From NCBI GenBank assembly GCA_019637875.1, contig JAHBUW010000009.1:117183-181182 (forward strand): a stretch of DNA of 64,000 nt, written 5' to 3'. Below the pieces are notes generated by a model, which did not search any database, had not been told where the DNA came from, and saw only the letters and a list, made by a program, of their open reading frames with translations. Each line of letters begins with the position of its first letter. The first letter of the stretch is position 1. The translations under genes were made by a program, and so were the position numbers. The stretch comes from Pseudobdellovibrionaceae bacterium. Its GTDB lineage: Bacteria > Bdellovibrionota > Bdellovibrionia > Bdellovibrionales > Bdellovibrionaceae. This document shows positions 25,622 through 33,479 of the stretch, piece after piece.

Positions 25622-26719
25622 ATGACATCTGCTCAACCTCAACGCACTCCTTTGGCCCAAGCCCACGAGAAACTCGGCGGACGCATGGTCGATTTCGCCG
25701 GTTGGTGGATGCCCGTGCAGTACAAGGGCCTGAAAGAAGAGCACGCGAACGTCCGCCAGAACGTCGGCCTGTTCGACGTTTCGCATATGGGCGAAGTCCG
25801 CTTCAAAGGCCCCAATGCCCTCCCCACTTTGGAGTGGCTGACGACCAATCACGTGGCGAAGCTGCAAAAGGGCCAAGCCCAGTACTCGCTGCTGCCGAAC
25901 TTCGAAGGCGGTTTGGTCGACGACATCATCATTTACTGCCTGGAGCCGAACGCCGACTACCTCGTCTGCGTGAACGCCGCGAACAAAGACAAAGACTTCC
26001 AGTGGATGACGAAAAACAACAAGGGCGCCGAAATCACCGACGAGTCCGCACAGTGGGGACAGATCGCGGTCCAAGGCCCGAAAGCGATGGAGCTTCTGAA
26101 GCGCGTTCTGGGCGCGGACGTGGACGCACTGAAATCCTTCGAGGTGAAACCCTACGAAAAGTGGGGCGGCCAGCTGCTTTTCGCGCGCACGGGCTACACC
26201 GGTGAACAGGGCGGCGAGATCTTCGTACCCGCGGCACTCACCGAAAAGCTCTGGTTCGAGCTTTTGGAAAAAGGCGCCGACCTGGGCGTGCAACCCATCG
26301 GTCTGGGCGCGCGCGATACTCTGCGCACCGAAATGAAGTACAGCCTGTACGGTCATGAAATCGACGATACGACCAATCCTTTCGAGGCGGGCCTCGGCTG
26401 GGTCGTGAAACCCGCGGCGAAAGACTTCATCGGCAAGGCGCCGATGGTCGCCGTGAAAGAAAAGGGTCTGAAACGCCAGCTCATCGGCTTTGAGCTGACC
26501 GACAAAGGGATTCCCCGCCAGGGCTACAAGATCTTGAGCCCCGATGGTCAAGAAATTGGCGTTGTGACCAGCGGAACCCTGTCCCCGAGCACCGACAAGG
26601 CCATCGGCATCGCTTATGTCGCGGCGCCTTACGCTCCCCTGGGAAGCCCCCTTCTGGTAGACATCAGGGGTCGTTCGGCCACGGCCAAGGTTTGCGAGAC
26701 TCCGTTCTACAAGGCGTGA
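25622..26719 (+). CDS. gcvT: Aminomethyltransferase, T-protein of glycine cleavage
   Basis: A 365-residue protein of standard length. Family landmarks are HEKLGGRMVDFAGWWMPVQY near the N terminus, FDVSHMGEVRFKGPNAL, the folate-binding TGYTGEQGGEIFVP (with the conserved Asp/Glu region around GARDTLRTEMKYSLYGHEI), and TSGTLSPS near the C terminus. It transfers the methylene group from aminomethyl-lipoyl GcvH to tetrahydrofolate and releases ammonia. CCGGAGG precedes the ATG. gcvH follows 42 bases later, and they are very likely one transcript. Confidence 0.97.
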   Translation: MTSAQPQRTPLAQAHEKLGGRMVDFAGWWMPVQYKGLKEEHANVRQNVGLFDVSHMGEVRFKGPNALPTLEWLTTNHVAKLQKGQAQYSLLPNFEGGLVDDIIIYCLEPNADYLVCVNAANKDKDFQWMTKNNKGAEITDESAQWGQIAVQGPKAMELLKRVLGADVDALKSFEVKPYEKWGGQLLFARTGYTGEQGGEIFVPAALTEKLWFELLEKGADLGVQPIGLGARDTLRTEMKYSLYGHEIDDTTNPFEAGLGWVVKPAAKDFIGKAPMVAVKEKGLKRQLIGFELTDKGIPRQGYKILSPDGQEIGVVTSGTLSPSTDKAIGIAYVAAPYAPLGSPLLVDIRGRSATAKVCETPFYKA

Positions 26720-26761
26720 GTCGCGGACCTAGTTATTTGATTTGAATTCAAGGAGAGCCAC

Positions 26762-27157
26762 ATGGCATTTCACGTTCCCGAAGATTACTACTACACCAAA
26801 GATCACGAGTGGGCACAGGTCGACGAAAACATCGTCACCGTCGGCATCACCGAATTCGCACAAGACTCGCTGGGTGAAGTGGTCTACGTCGAGCTCCCCG
26901 AAGAGGGGCAAAAAGTAACGCAGAACGAACCCTTCGGCGTCATCGAAAGCGTGAAAGCCGTCAGTGACCTCTACGCTCCCGTCTCGGGCACCGTCATCGA
27001 AGTCAACTCGGCCCTGACCGACGATCCGTCGGTCTTGAACGACAACCCGATGAACGACGGCTGGCTCATCCGCATCGAAATGGACAGCGAAAAAGAACTA
27101 GCGAACCTGATGCGCGCGGGCGACTACAAAAAACTCATCGCCGAAGCCAACAAGTGA
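26762..27157 (+). CDS. gcvH: Glycine cleavage H-protein (lipoyl carrier)
   Basis: A 131-residue protein with the lipoylation site Lys65 in GVIESVKAVSDLYAP, flanked by the conserved HEWAQVDENIVTVGITEFAQDSLGEVVYVELPE start and the DPSVLNDNPMNDGWLIRIE C-terminal part. The lipoyl arm shuttles the aminomethyl group between GcvP and GcvT. AAGGAGA precedes the ATG. Lipoyl synthesis genes are not in the window. Confidence 0.98.
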   Translation: MAFHVPEDYYYTKDHEWAQVDENIVTVGITEFAQDSLGEVVYVELPEEGQKVTQNEPFGVIESVKAVSDLYAPVSGTVIEVNSALTDDPSVLNDNPMNDGWLIRIEMDSEKELANLMRAGDYKKLIAEANK

Positions 27158-27230
27158 TTTGAGGGCAACCCCTCCGAGGAATGTCCCGGGAGTTTCAGGC
27201 TTCTGGGGCGGTTCTCCGCATGCAATTCAT

Positions 27231-27316
27231 TGCCCGAGTGGTGGAATTGGTAGACACGCTAGACTTAGGATCTAGTGCCGTAAGGTGTGCAGGTTCAAGT
27301 CCTGTCTCGGGTACCA
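27231..27316 (+). tRNA. tRNA-Leu (anticodon UAG)
   Basis: Acceptor strands TGCCCGA and TCGGGTA pair (one G-T), with CCA encoded at 27314-27316. The anticodon stem CTAGA/TCTAG holds the seven-base loop CTTAGGA with anticodon TAG, reading CUA and related Leu codons. A long variable arm (TGCCGTAAGGTGT region) marks it as a class II tRNA, and the TGCAGGTTCAAGTCCTG T-arm is intact. Confidence 0.97.
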
Positions 27317-27549
27317 CAATAGAACCAGATGAGTTCGAATTTCAAAGATAAGATCCTGTGTTTTGACAGCGCCCCGTTCTGGGCGTAACTCCGTTCGTGA
27401 AGTCGAAAGACTTCAACGCCGATTTGAGTGCAGCTTGCGGGCGTAAAACAGCTAAAGCGTAGAATCCCGAGTCCCGTCTTCGCGGCTCCCTATTCCACCC
27501 TTCCGTGTTTTACCCCTGCGCTCCCGTCGGCCCCTGCGATGGAGTCGAA

Positions 27550-28287
27550 GTGTTTGAGTTAAAGAAGATCTCGAAATCGTTCCGCGGCCCCGACGGCAAA
27601 AGCCTGCCGGTCCTGCGCCAGCTCTCGCTCGAAGTGAAAACTGGCGAAATTCACGGACTGATCGGGCTTTCCGGCGCGGGAAAGTCGACCGCGCTGCGAA
27701 TCTTCAACCTGCTCGAAAAACCCGAAGACGGAGACGTTGTGATCGAGGGCCGCGCGCTTGCGCCGCTCAAGCCCCGCGAACTGCGGGAGGTGCGGCAAAA
27801 AATCGGGATGATCTTCCAGCAGTTCAATTTGCTCTCGAACAAAAGTGTCGCGGAAAACGTGGCGCTCCCTTTGAAAATCGCGGGCTGGCCCAAAGAAGAA
27901 ATCCGCGCGCGGGTGGAAGAATGCCTGAAGCTCGTCGGACTTCTTGAAAAAATCGAAAGCTATCCCCACCAGCTTTCCGGAGGACAAAAACAAAGGGTCG
28001 CCATCGCGCGCGGGATCGCGAATCACCCGCAGCTGCTGCTGGCGGACGAGCCGACCAGCGCGCTGGACCCGATCACCAAACGCGACGTCCTGGAATGCCT
28101 GCAACACATCAATCGCACGCTGGGCCTGACGATCATCATCACGACGCACGAAATGAACGTCATCCGCAAGATCTGCCACCGCGTTTCGATTCTGGACGCG
28201 GGCACGGTCGGCGAGGTGCTTGAGGTCCAAGATCACGCGATTCATCCGACCTCCCCCATCGGCAAAATGCTTTTGGAGATCGCATGA
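27550..28287 (+). CDS. metN: Methionine ABC transporter ATP-binding protein, short form
   Basis: A 245-residue ATPase. The frame opens at 27505 but a GTG at 27550 after GGAG starts the conserved domain (FELKKISKSFRG). Walker A is GLSGAGKST, the Q-loop is IFQQFNLL, the signature is LSGGQKQR, and Walker B is LLLADEPTSALD, followed by the switch His in ITTHEMNVIRK. Usual MetN is about 340 residues with a C-terminal NIL (ACT-like) methionine-sensing domain. That domain is absent here: the protein ends soon after the nucleotide-binding fold. Substrate assignment rests on MetI and MetQ-type neighbours. Confidence 0.9.
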   Translation: MFELKKISKSFRGPDGKSLPVLRQLSLEVKTGEIHGLIGLSGAGKSTALRIFNLLEKPEDGDVVIEGRALAPLKPRELREVRQKIGMIFQQFNLLSNKSVAENVALPLKIAGWPKEEIRARVEECLKLVGLLEKIESYPHQLSGGQKQRVAIARGIANHPQLLLADEPTSALDPITKRDVLECLQHINRTLGLTIIITTHEMNVIRKICHRVSILDAGTVGEVLEVQDHAIHPTSPIGKMLLEIA

Positions 28288-28937
28288 GTTTCGAATTCGG
28301 ACCCGAACTTTACCAAGCGAGTCTCGAGACTTTGCAGATGCTTTCGATCGGCCTGAGCGCCGCCCTCGTCTTCGGCGGCGCCCTCGGCATCTTGCTTTAT
28401 CTCTGGCGACCGGACGGACTGCGCCCAAATCGTTTTCTGGCGTTCACGGTGGGGGGACTCATCAATGTGATCCGTTCCTTCCCCTTCGTGATTCTGCTGA
28501 TTTCCATAGGTCCGCTGACCCGCGCGATCACGGGGACCACCATCGGTCCCGTCGCGGCGTCGGTCCCGCTCGCGATCGCGGCGATCGCCTATTTCGCGCG
28601 GCTGGTGGAGCTCGCTTTGAACGAAGTCCCGCGCGGGATCATCGAAGCCGCGGTGGGGATGGGGGCTTCGACCCCTCGGATCGTCTTTAGCGTCCTCATC
28701 GTCGAGGCGAAGTCCGCCTTGATTTTGGGGTTCACCACCTTGGCCGTGAGTTTCGTTTCGTACTCGGCCGCTGCGGGAATCGTGGGCGGCGGCGGGATCG
28801 GCGACCTGGCCATCCGCTACGGATATTACCGTTTTCAAACCGACGTCATGGTCGTGACCGTCGCGGGTTTGATCTTGATCGTCCAACTGATTCAATTCAC
28901 CGGGAACCGCGTGGCGGCCCGCTACAATCGTAAATAG
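28284..28937 (+). CDS. metI: Methionine ABC transporter permease
   Basis: A 217-residue inner-membrane permease with about five helices and the binding-protein-dependent transport EAA-like loop (PRGIIEAAVGMGASTPRIVFSVLIVEAKSALILGFTTLAVSF). RSFPFVILLISIGPLTRAITGTTIGP is close to the MetI pattern. It starts inside the metN stop (ATGA, four-base overlap), so the two are coupled. It forms the channel through which MetN drives uptake. Confidence 0.93.
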   Translation: MSFEFGPELYQASLETLQMLSIGLSAALVFGGALGILLYLWRPDGLRPNRFLAFTVGGLINVIRSFPFVILLISIGPLTRAITGTTIGPVAASVPLAIAAIAYFARLVELALNEVPRGIIEAAVGMGASTPRIVFSVLIVEAKSALILGFTTLAVSFVSYSAAAGIVGGGGIGDLAIRYGYYRFQTDVMVVTVAGLILIVQLIQFTGNRVAARYNRK

Positions 28938-28945
28938 GAGTCCTC

Positions 28946-29731
28946 ATGAAAATCCTGCTCCAACTCGCGCTGGCCATCCTCATCGGTGCGCCCGCGCTCG
29001 CGGCGAAGACTTTGACCATCGGCACGACGGCGGGTGACTTCGCCAACCTCGCCAAGGACGGTCTGAAGCCGATCCTCGAGAAGAAGGGCTACCAAGTCCG
29101 CGTGATCGAGTTCACCGACTACGTGACGCCGAACATCGCCCTGGCCGAGGGCCGCATCGATGCCAACATCTTTCAACACAAACCCTATCTCGAAACCTTC
29201 GCGAAAGAAAAAGGGCTGGCGCTGAAGCCGCTCGCGCAGGTGCCGACGGCCCCGCTGGGTCTCTATGCGGGAAAACGTAAGGCCCTCGCGGACGTTTCGC
29301 CCGGCGCGACGATCGCCGTTCCGAACGATCCCACGAATCTGGCGCGCGCGCTGCGGATTCTGGCGGATCAGGGTTGGATCGAGCTCGCCCCCAACGCGAA
29401 TCCGCTGCTCGTCGGCACGAAGGACATTGCGAAGAACCCGAAGAACCTGAAAGTCCTGCCGCTCGAGGCGGCACAAATCCCGCGCGCGACGCAGGACGTA
29501 GATTTCGCGGTCATCAACGGCAACTACGCGACGAACGCGGGCATCGCGCTCGACTCGGCATTGACGCGGGAGAAGTCCGACGACTTCATCAACTGGGCCG
29601 TCGTCGCCGAGAAGAACCTGCAAGCCGAGTTCGCCCAAGATCTGCGGACCGCCTTGAACTCGGATGAATTCAAAGCCTACGCGGATCGTCGATTCAAAGG
29701 CTACAAACGCCCTTCGGCATGGACCAAGTGA
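28946..29731 (+). CDS. metQ: Methionine-binding periplasmic protein (NlpA/MetQ family)
   Basis: A 261-residue substrate-binding protein. The family body is clear: TLTIGTTAGDFANL, IEFTDYVTPNIALAEGRIDANIFQHKPYLETF, IAVPNDPTNLARALRIL, and VDFAVINGNYATNAGI. Most MetQ proteins are lipoproteins. This one has a signal peptide (LLQLALAILIGAPALAAK) with no lipobox Cys, so it should be a free periplasmic protein. Eight bases separate it from metI. Confidence 0.92.
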   Translation: MKILLQLALAILIGAPALAAKTLTIGTTAGDFANLAKDGLKPILEKKGYQVRVIEFTDYVTPNIALAEGRIDANIFQHKPYLETFAKEKGLALKPLAQVPTAPLGLYAGKRKALADVSPGATIAVPNDPTNLARALRILADQGWIELAPNANPLLVGTKDIAKNPKNLKVLPLEAAQIPRATQDVDFAVINGNYATNAGIALDSALTREKSDDFINWAVVAEKNLQAEFAQDLRTALNSDEFKAYADRRFKGYKRPSAWTK

Positions 29732-30837
29732 TGAGCCGAGGCGCGGACTACGAAAAGAGCTGGGCCCCCGCGTATCAGGAGATCGCCACGAAACTCGAGC
29801 CCCGGTTGCGCGAGCTTCTGCAGGACGCCGACTTGAATTTGCACTCATTGAACGGTCGGATCAAAACCCGCGCCAGTTTGGAAAAGAAACTCGCGCGACC
29901 CGACCGGGACTACGCGAGCCTCGGCGAAGTGACGGATCTGCTCGCCTTCCGGATCGTGACCTACTCGGAAGACACGATCCCGCGGGTCGCGCATCTGATC
30001 GAGTCCGCTTTCGACGTCGACTACTCGAATTCGGTCAATCGTCTGCAAAGCGACGACTCACGGAAGTTCGGTTACCGGTCGTTGCATTACGTCTGCGCCA
30101 TTCCGGCGGAGTGGCGCGCGCTTCTTCCCGCCCACATCGAAACGCCCCGCTTCGAATTGCAAATCCGCACGATCCTGCAGCACGCGTGGGCCGAGATCGA
30201 ACACGACTTGGGTTACAAATCCGATGCGGAGTTACCCGGTGACTTGCGCCGCCGCTTCAGTCAGATCGCGAGCCTTCTCGAGATCGCCGACCGCGAGTTC
30301 GTCGCCATCCGGGATTCGCTCAAGGATTATGAAACGCGACTGCGGCAGACGGATTTTCAAAACCAAGTCGAGCTGGATCTGCTGTCCCTGAACTCCGTTT
30401 TGGAACGGGCCGAGATCCGCGAGATCGACCGCGAGGTCGCCGCATATCTGGATCTGCCGCTGGTGGAGGAAACGTTTTATCCCGAATACCTGCTGCGGGT
30501 CGTGCGGGCCGCGGACCTCGCGCGGGTGGAAGAGCTCTTGGCCGCTCTCGTGCAAGAGCGCGGCGGCCTCGCGCCGTTCTTGAAAGCGTATTTCGAGTTC
30601 GCGCACAAGGAGTGGAATCTCGAGCTCAGGCACGTGCAACGTGGCTACGGCCTTCTTTTCATCGCCCACCTCCGGCTTCTGCGCGTGGAGGATCTGAACA
30701 TCGACAAGGTCTCGCGGCTGACGCGGTTTTATCTCGAGATCGACGCGCCGGACGATCCCGAGCGGGCGCGACGCGCGGCCCGCGCCCTCGTCGCTCAACT
30801 GCCGTTGGCGTCTCGGGCCGAGACGCCGAAGATCTAA
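29731..30837 (+). CDS. RelA/SpoT-domain protein (small-alarmone-synthetase-like) with C-terminal extension
   Basis: A 368-residue protein. Its N-terminal half has (p)ppGpp-synthetase-type motifs: SLEKKLARPDRDYASLGEVTDLLAFRIV, RKFGYRSLHYV and FELQIRTILQHAWAEIEHDLGYK. These match the core of RelA/SpoT nucleotidyltransferases. No HD hydrolase domain or TGS/ACT domains are seen. The C-terminal 180 residues are helical and unidentified (LDLPLVEETFYPEYLLRVV, EWNLELRHVQRGYGLLFI). It may synthesise an alarmone or modify another substrate. ATG 29731 overlaps the metQ stop (TGATG), so the gene belongs to the met transporter operon; an in-frame ATG at 29719 is an alternative. Confidence 0.85.
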   Translation: MSRGADYEKSWAPAYQEIATKLEPRLRELLQDADLNLHSLNGRIKTRASLEKKLARPDRDYASLGEVTDLLAFRIVTYSEDTIPRVAHLIESAFDVDYSNSVNRLQSDDSRKFGYRSLHYVCAIPAEWRALLPAHIETPRFELQIRTILQHAWAEIEHDLGYKSDAELPGDLRRRFSQIASLLEIADREFVAIRDSLKDYETRLRQTDFQNQVELDLLSLNSVLERAEIREIDREVAAYLDLPLVEETFYPEYLLRVVRAADLARVEELLAALVQERGGLAPFLKAYFEFAHKEWNLELRHVQRGYGLLFIAHLRLLRVEDLNIDKVSRLTRFYLEIDAPDDPERARRAARALVAQLPLASRAETPKI

Positions 30838-30892
30838 ACGGATCGGTCAACCTCGACATCCTTCCGGGCTCCTTTCCCCGCGACAATCGTGC

Positions 30893-30913
30893 GCGGGGTT
30901 GGCCCCGCATTTT
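30893..30913 (+). terminator. Probable terminator of the met-RelA/SpoT operon
   Basis: GCGGGG pairs with CCCCGC around TTGG and is followed by ATTTT. A competing stem (CCCCGCG with CGCGGGG) overlaps it, just after the operon's last gene. Confidence 0.5.
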
Positions 30914-30952
30914 GCATTATCGAAAAGTGGGGTAGGAAAAAGGGGGATCATC

Positions 30953-32038
30953 TTGGGACGTCGTCGTATCTCTACCGCACTTTCGCTCGCGCTCGCCACC
31001 GGCCTTCTCATCACCGCTTTCCAGAACTGCGGCCAAGGCTTCGCTTCGGATCCTGAAGTTCAAGCGTCACTCAATACCGAACCTGAAGGTCGCGATCCCG
31101 GATTGGTCGATCCCGTCCTTCCCGGATCTTCGGGCTTCAAAGCCGGCGACACCTTCAACGCGAAGTTGATTCCTTATGCGCCCAAAGGTCGCCTTATTGA
31201 CGACTTGAAAAAGTACGCCGCGCTCACCACGCTGAAAGCGATCGCCGTCGCGCCTTCGGGCGTCGGTCTCGCCGTCGGCAATTCACGTTTCGAAAGTCAG
31301 GACGAAGCGAACCAGATCGTTCTTGAGTGGTGCCAACTGCTGGCGCACGACGAGCCTTGCGGACTCTTGGCCGAAGGCAACAAGTTCAAGTTCGACGAAG
31401 CGGCGTTCTTGACCCAGCAGATCTCGATGATCGATTCGGGCATGCGCGACGTGGACGTCGCGCGTATTCCCGGATTTCTGAAGTACTGGGAAGCTCTGTT
31501 CAAAGACCAATGGGAAAACTCGAAGGAAGATTACAACGCCATCGCCTTCGGCCTTTACGGGAAGGTCCTGCGCGGTTGGGGGAAATCCCAGGTCGAAGCG
31601 AATCGCCGCGCGCTGGAAATATGCGAAGCGCTCGACGAAAACCACTGTACGCTGTACGCCGAAGGCAACACCGTGCACTTCAACGTTTCGTCCTTCAACT
31701 TCAACACGACCGTGCGTCATTTGAAGTTCGCGCCGTTGTCTTTTTCGGCGGCGTCGATTCCATTCATCTCGGACGCGCAACGCGCGGCCTCGTACATCAC
31801 CGGCATCCGCAAACTCGCGAATGACGGAGAAAAACCCGTCCTCGCGATCTCGCGCTACGGTCACTTGTGGGTTCAGTACGACAAAAACAAAACCATCGAG
31901 CAAAACGCCGCGGTCGCGTTAGCAAAATGTAACGAAGATCTGCACAAAGGCGGTAACGCCCAGCTCGGTTGCGTGGTGTACTCGCAAAACGACCAGGTCG
32001 TTTTGACCCGCGCCGCAATGACCGCCGCGAAGTTCTAA
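30953..32038 (+). CDS. Secreted or lipid-anchored protein with three DUF4189-like repeats
   Basis: A 361-residue protein. The frame is open from 30899, but a TTG at 30953 follows AAGGGGGA and starts a typical signal region (TALSLALATGLLITAFQNC), so TTG is preferred; the Cys in FQNC may be a lipidation site. Three similar segments follow: AIAVAPSGVGLAVGNSRF with WCQLLAHDEPC; AIAFGLYGKVLRGWGKS with ICEALDENHC; and AISRYGHLWVQYDKN with KCNEDLHKGG and GC. Each has an A-I-A strand pair, a D/Q-E-A-N/E-R-A-L helix and a Cys pair, as in DUF4189-like domains. The function is unknown. It is encoded alone. Confidence 0.7.
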   Translation: MGRRRISTALSLALATGLLITAFQNCGQGFASDPEVQASLNTEPEGRDPGLVDPVLPGSSGFKAGDTFNAKLIPYAPKGRLIDDLKKYAALTTLKAIAVAPSGVGLAVGNSRFESQDEANQIVLEWCQLLAHDEPCGLLAEGNKFKFDEAAFLTQQISMIDSGMRDVDVARIPGFLKYWEALFKDQWENSKEDYNAIAFGLYGKVLRGWGKSQVEANRRALEICEALDENHCTLYAEGNTVHFNVSSFNFNTTVRHLKFAPLSFSAASIPFISDAQRAASYITGIRKLANDGEKPVLAISRYGHLWVQYDKNKTIEQNAAVALAKCNEDLHKGGNAQLGCVVYSQNDQVVLTRAAMTAAKF

Positions 32039-32099
32039 GCGGCCGCTCTAAAAGTCCTCGGCGCTTGCCCCCACGGGCCGGCGCCGTTAAGCTGACCTC

Positions 32100-32510
32100 A
32101 TGAAAACAACGATCGCACTTCTGATCTTGATGCTGACCGCGGGCTGCACCAGCCCCTCCGCGCCGAAAGCCACCGGGGACTTCAAAGACTTCCGCTCCGA
32201 GTTCGCGCTCGCGAACCGCAAGCTCCACGAATCATTGAAGTTCACCACCGGTTTTAGCTTCATGTCGTTCGGTGAAAGTGCCTACCGCGAAAAGATGCGC
32301 GAACAAAATCCCGAGCTCTACCGTGAGCTCGAAACTTTCGATGAGCTGAAAGTGGGAAGCAGCCCGTCCTCATTCGTCGTCTGCGTGAAATCCGTCAAAG
32401 AGAACATCGCGATCTGCGACAACTCGGGAACCTCCGTCGTCGACCGCGTGAAGGTGACCACCCCGCTGCCGGACCTGCAAACGTTGATGGACGAGGTCCG
32501 CGGCCCCTGA
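32100..32510 (+). CDS. Small lipoprotein of unknown function
   Basis: A 136-residue protein with a lipobox (LMLTAGC, Cys16). The mature part is about 120 residues with helices (EFALANRKLHESLKF, EQNPELYRELETFDEL) and a short C-terminal strand region with two Cys (VVCVKS, AICDNSG). No family is recognised. It lies just before the cytochrome-like lipoprotein, about 80 bases upstream on the same strand, so the two may be co-transcribed. Confidence 0.72.
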   Translation: MKTTIALLILMLTAGCTSPSAPKATGDFKDFRSEFALANRKLHESLKFTTGFSFMSFGESAYREKMREQNPELYRELETFDELKVGSSPSSFVVCVKSVKENIAICDNSGTSVVDRVKVTTPLPDLQTLMDEVRGP

Positions 32511-32591
32511 GTCCCGGATCGAGACGACCGGGTTGATCATGTCAGCCACGCCCCCGCGCCGATCGGCGAAACTGGATTCACAGGGGGCAAG

Positions 32592-32981
32592 ATGAACACC
32601 AAATCCTTCCAAGTCGGCGCATTGATCCTGATGGCGATTCTGATGAGTGCCTGCAGCCCGGTTCGTGAATCCGGCTTGATCACCGCGAATAGCTCTGCGG
32701 GACTGGCTCAAGATAACCTGCCCCAAGAGGGAATCACCTTCCTGGATTTGACCAGCACGAACGCGAGCCGCAACGTCTTCCGCGCACGCTGCGCTTCTTG
32801 CCACAACGAAAACACACCCACCGCCGGATTGAACGTCATGGATTTCAATGCCGCGAAAGCCAAGTCCGCACGGATCCTCGCGCGGATGCGCTCGAGCAGC
32901 AACCCGATGCCGCCGAATCGCCAACTGGCCGACGCCGAGATCCGCCAAGTCGAGGCCTGGGTGCAGGAAGGGCTGCGGTAA
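32592..32981 (+). CDS. Minimal c-type cytochrome lipoprotein
   Basis: A 129-residue protein with a lipobox (ILMSAC, Cys21) and one heme c site CASCH (about residues 67-71). A possible distal Met ligand lies in NPMPPNRQLADAEIRQVEAWVQEG, the usual C-terminal cytochrome c helix. The fold would be small, about 70 residues around heme, anchored in a membrane facing the periplasm. It could carry electrons to or from a peroxidase or oxidase, but no such partner is encoded nearby. A terminator follows at 33044. Confidence 0.82.
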   Translation: MNTKSFQVGALILMAILMSACSPVRESGLITANSSAGLAQDNLPQEGITFLDLTSTNASRNVFRARCASCHNENTPTAGLNVMDFNAAKAKSARILARMRSSSNPMPPNRQLADAEIRQVEAWVQEGLR

Positions 32982-33043
32982 CGTCTCGGAAAAAGACGGC
33001 ATCACGACTGCTTCTTCATACCGTCATGAAAAGAAATACCGGA

Positions 33044-33074
33044 TGCGCCGGCTTGGGACCGGCGTGCGTTTTTT
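33044..33074 (+). terminator. Intrinsic terminator after the cytochrome lipoprotein
   Basis: CGCCGG pairs with CCGGCG around CTTGGGA-type loop bases and is followed by six T residues at 33069-33074. Confidence 0.85.
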
Positions 33075-33142
33075 CACCCACCCCACCCGTTTTGCGAGAG
33101 ACTGATCGGGTTGCGTTGAGTAGCGCATACGGAGGAGACTTA

Positions 33143-33358
33143 ATGTCGAATGTGATCCGGAGTCTGAAAACCAACGGCTATAATCTTGAGGAAGCTTACT
33201 TCCACAAAAAGGACCGCGAGCTGATCGAACAGATGCGCGAAGAAGCCAAAAAAGAGGAAGGCGCGAAGGTCATCGACATGGCCAAGTGGAAAAACGCGAA
33301 GTCTCCTCCCACGACGACGGAAGAAGCCCTGCCCACCGGGGGCAAGAAAGCCTCTTAA
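33143..33358 (+). CDS. Small charged helical protein of unknown function
   Basis: A 71-residue protein with a strong GGAGGA site fixing the ATG at 33143. It is Lys/Glu-rich and helical (LEEAYFHKKDRELIEQMREEAKKEEGAKVIDMAKWKNA), with a Pro/Thr-rich tail. The frame runs upstream of the ATG, but that part lacks coding character. No signal peptide, so it is cytoplasmic. A clear terminator follows. I do not recognise the family; its ribosome site and codon use support it as a real gene. Confidence 0.7.
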   Translation: MSNVIRSLKTNGYNLEEAYFHKKDRELIEQMREEAKKEEGAKVIDMAKWKNAKSPPTTTEEALPTGGKKAS

Positions 33359-33387
33359 ATTCGTTCCCGCACCTCGGGAACCACCTG

Positions 33388-33412
33388 GAGCGCCCCCCGC
33401 GGGCGCTCTTTT
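33388..33412 (+). terminator. Intrinsic terminator
   Basis: GAGCGCCC pairs with GGGCGCTC around CCCGC and is followed by four T residues, ending the small-protein transcript. Confidence 0.85.
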
Positions 33413-33479
33413 CATTGGCGGTCCTGTAAAAGCTCCCCGGGGGCTTTCAAATCCACCGCGAAGCTGCGACTCTCGGCCC

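Noticed and set aside
27317..27549. Possible SAM riboswitch ahead of metN
   Set aside because: I looked for SAM-I/SAM-II type elements and a terminator in the leader and saw neither.
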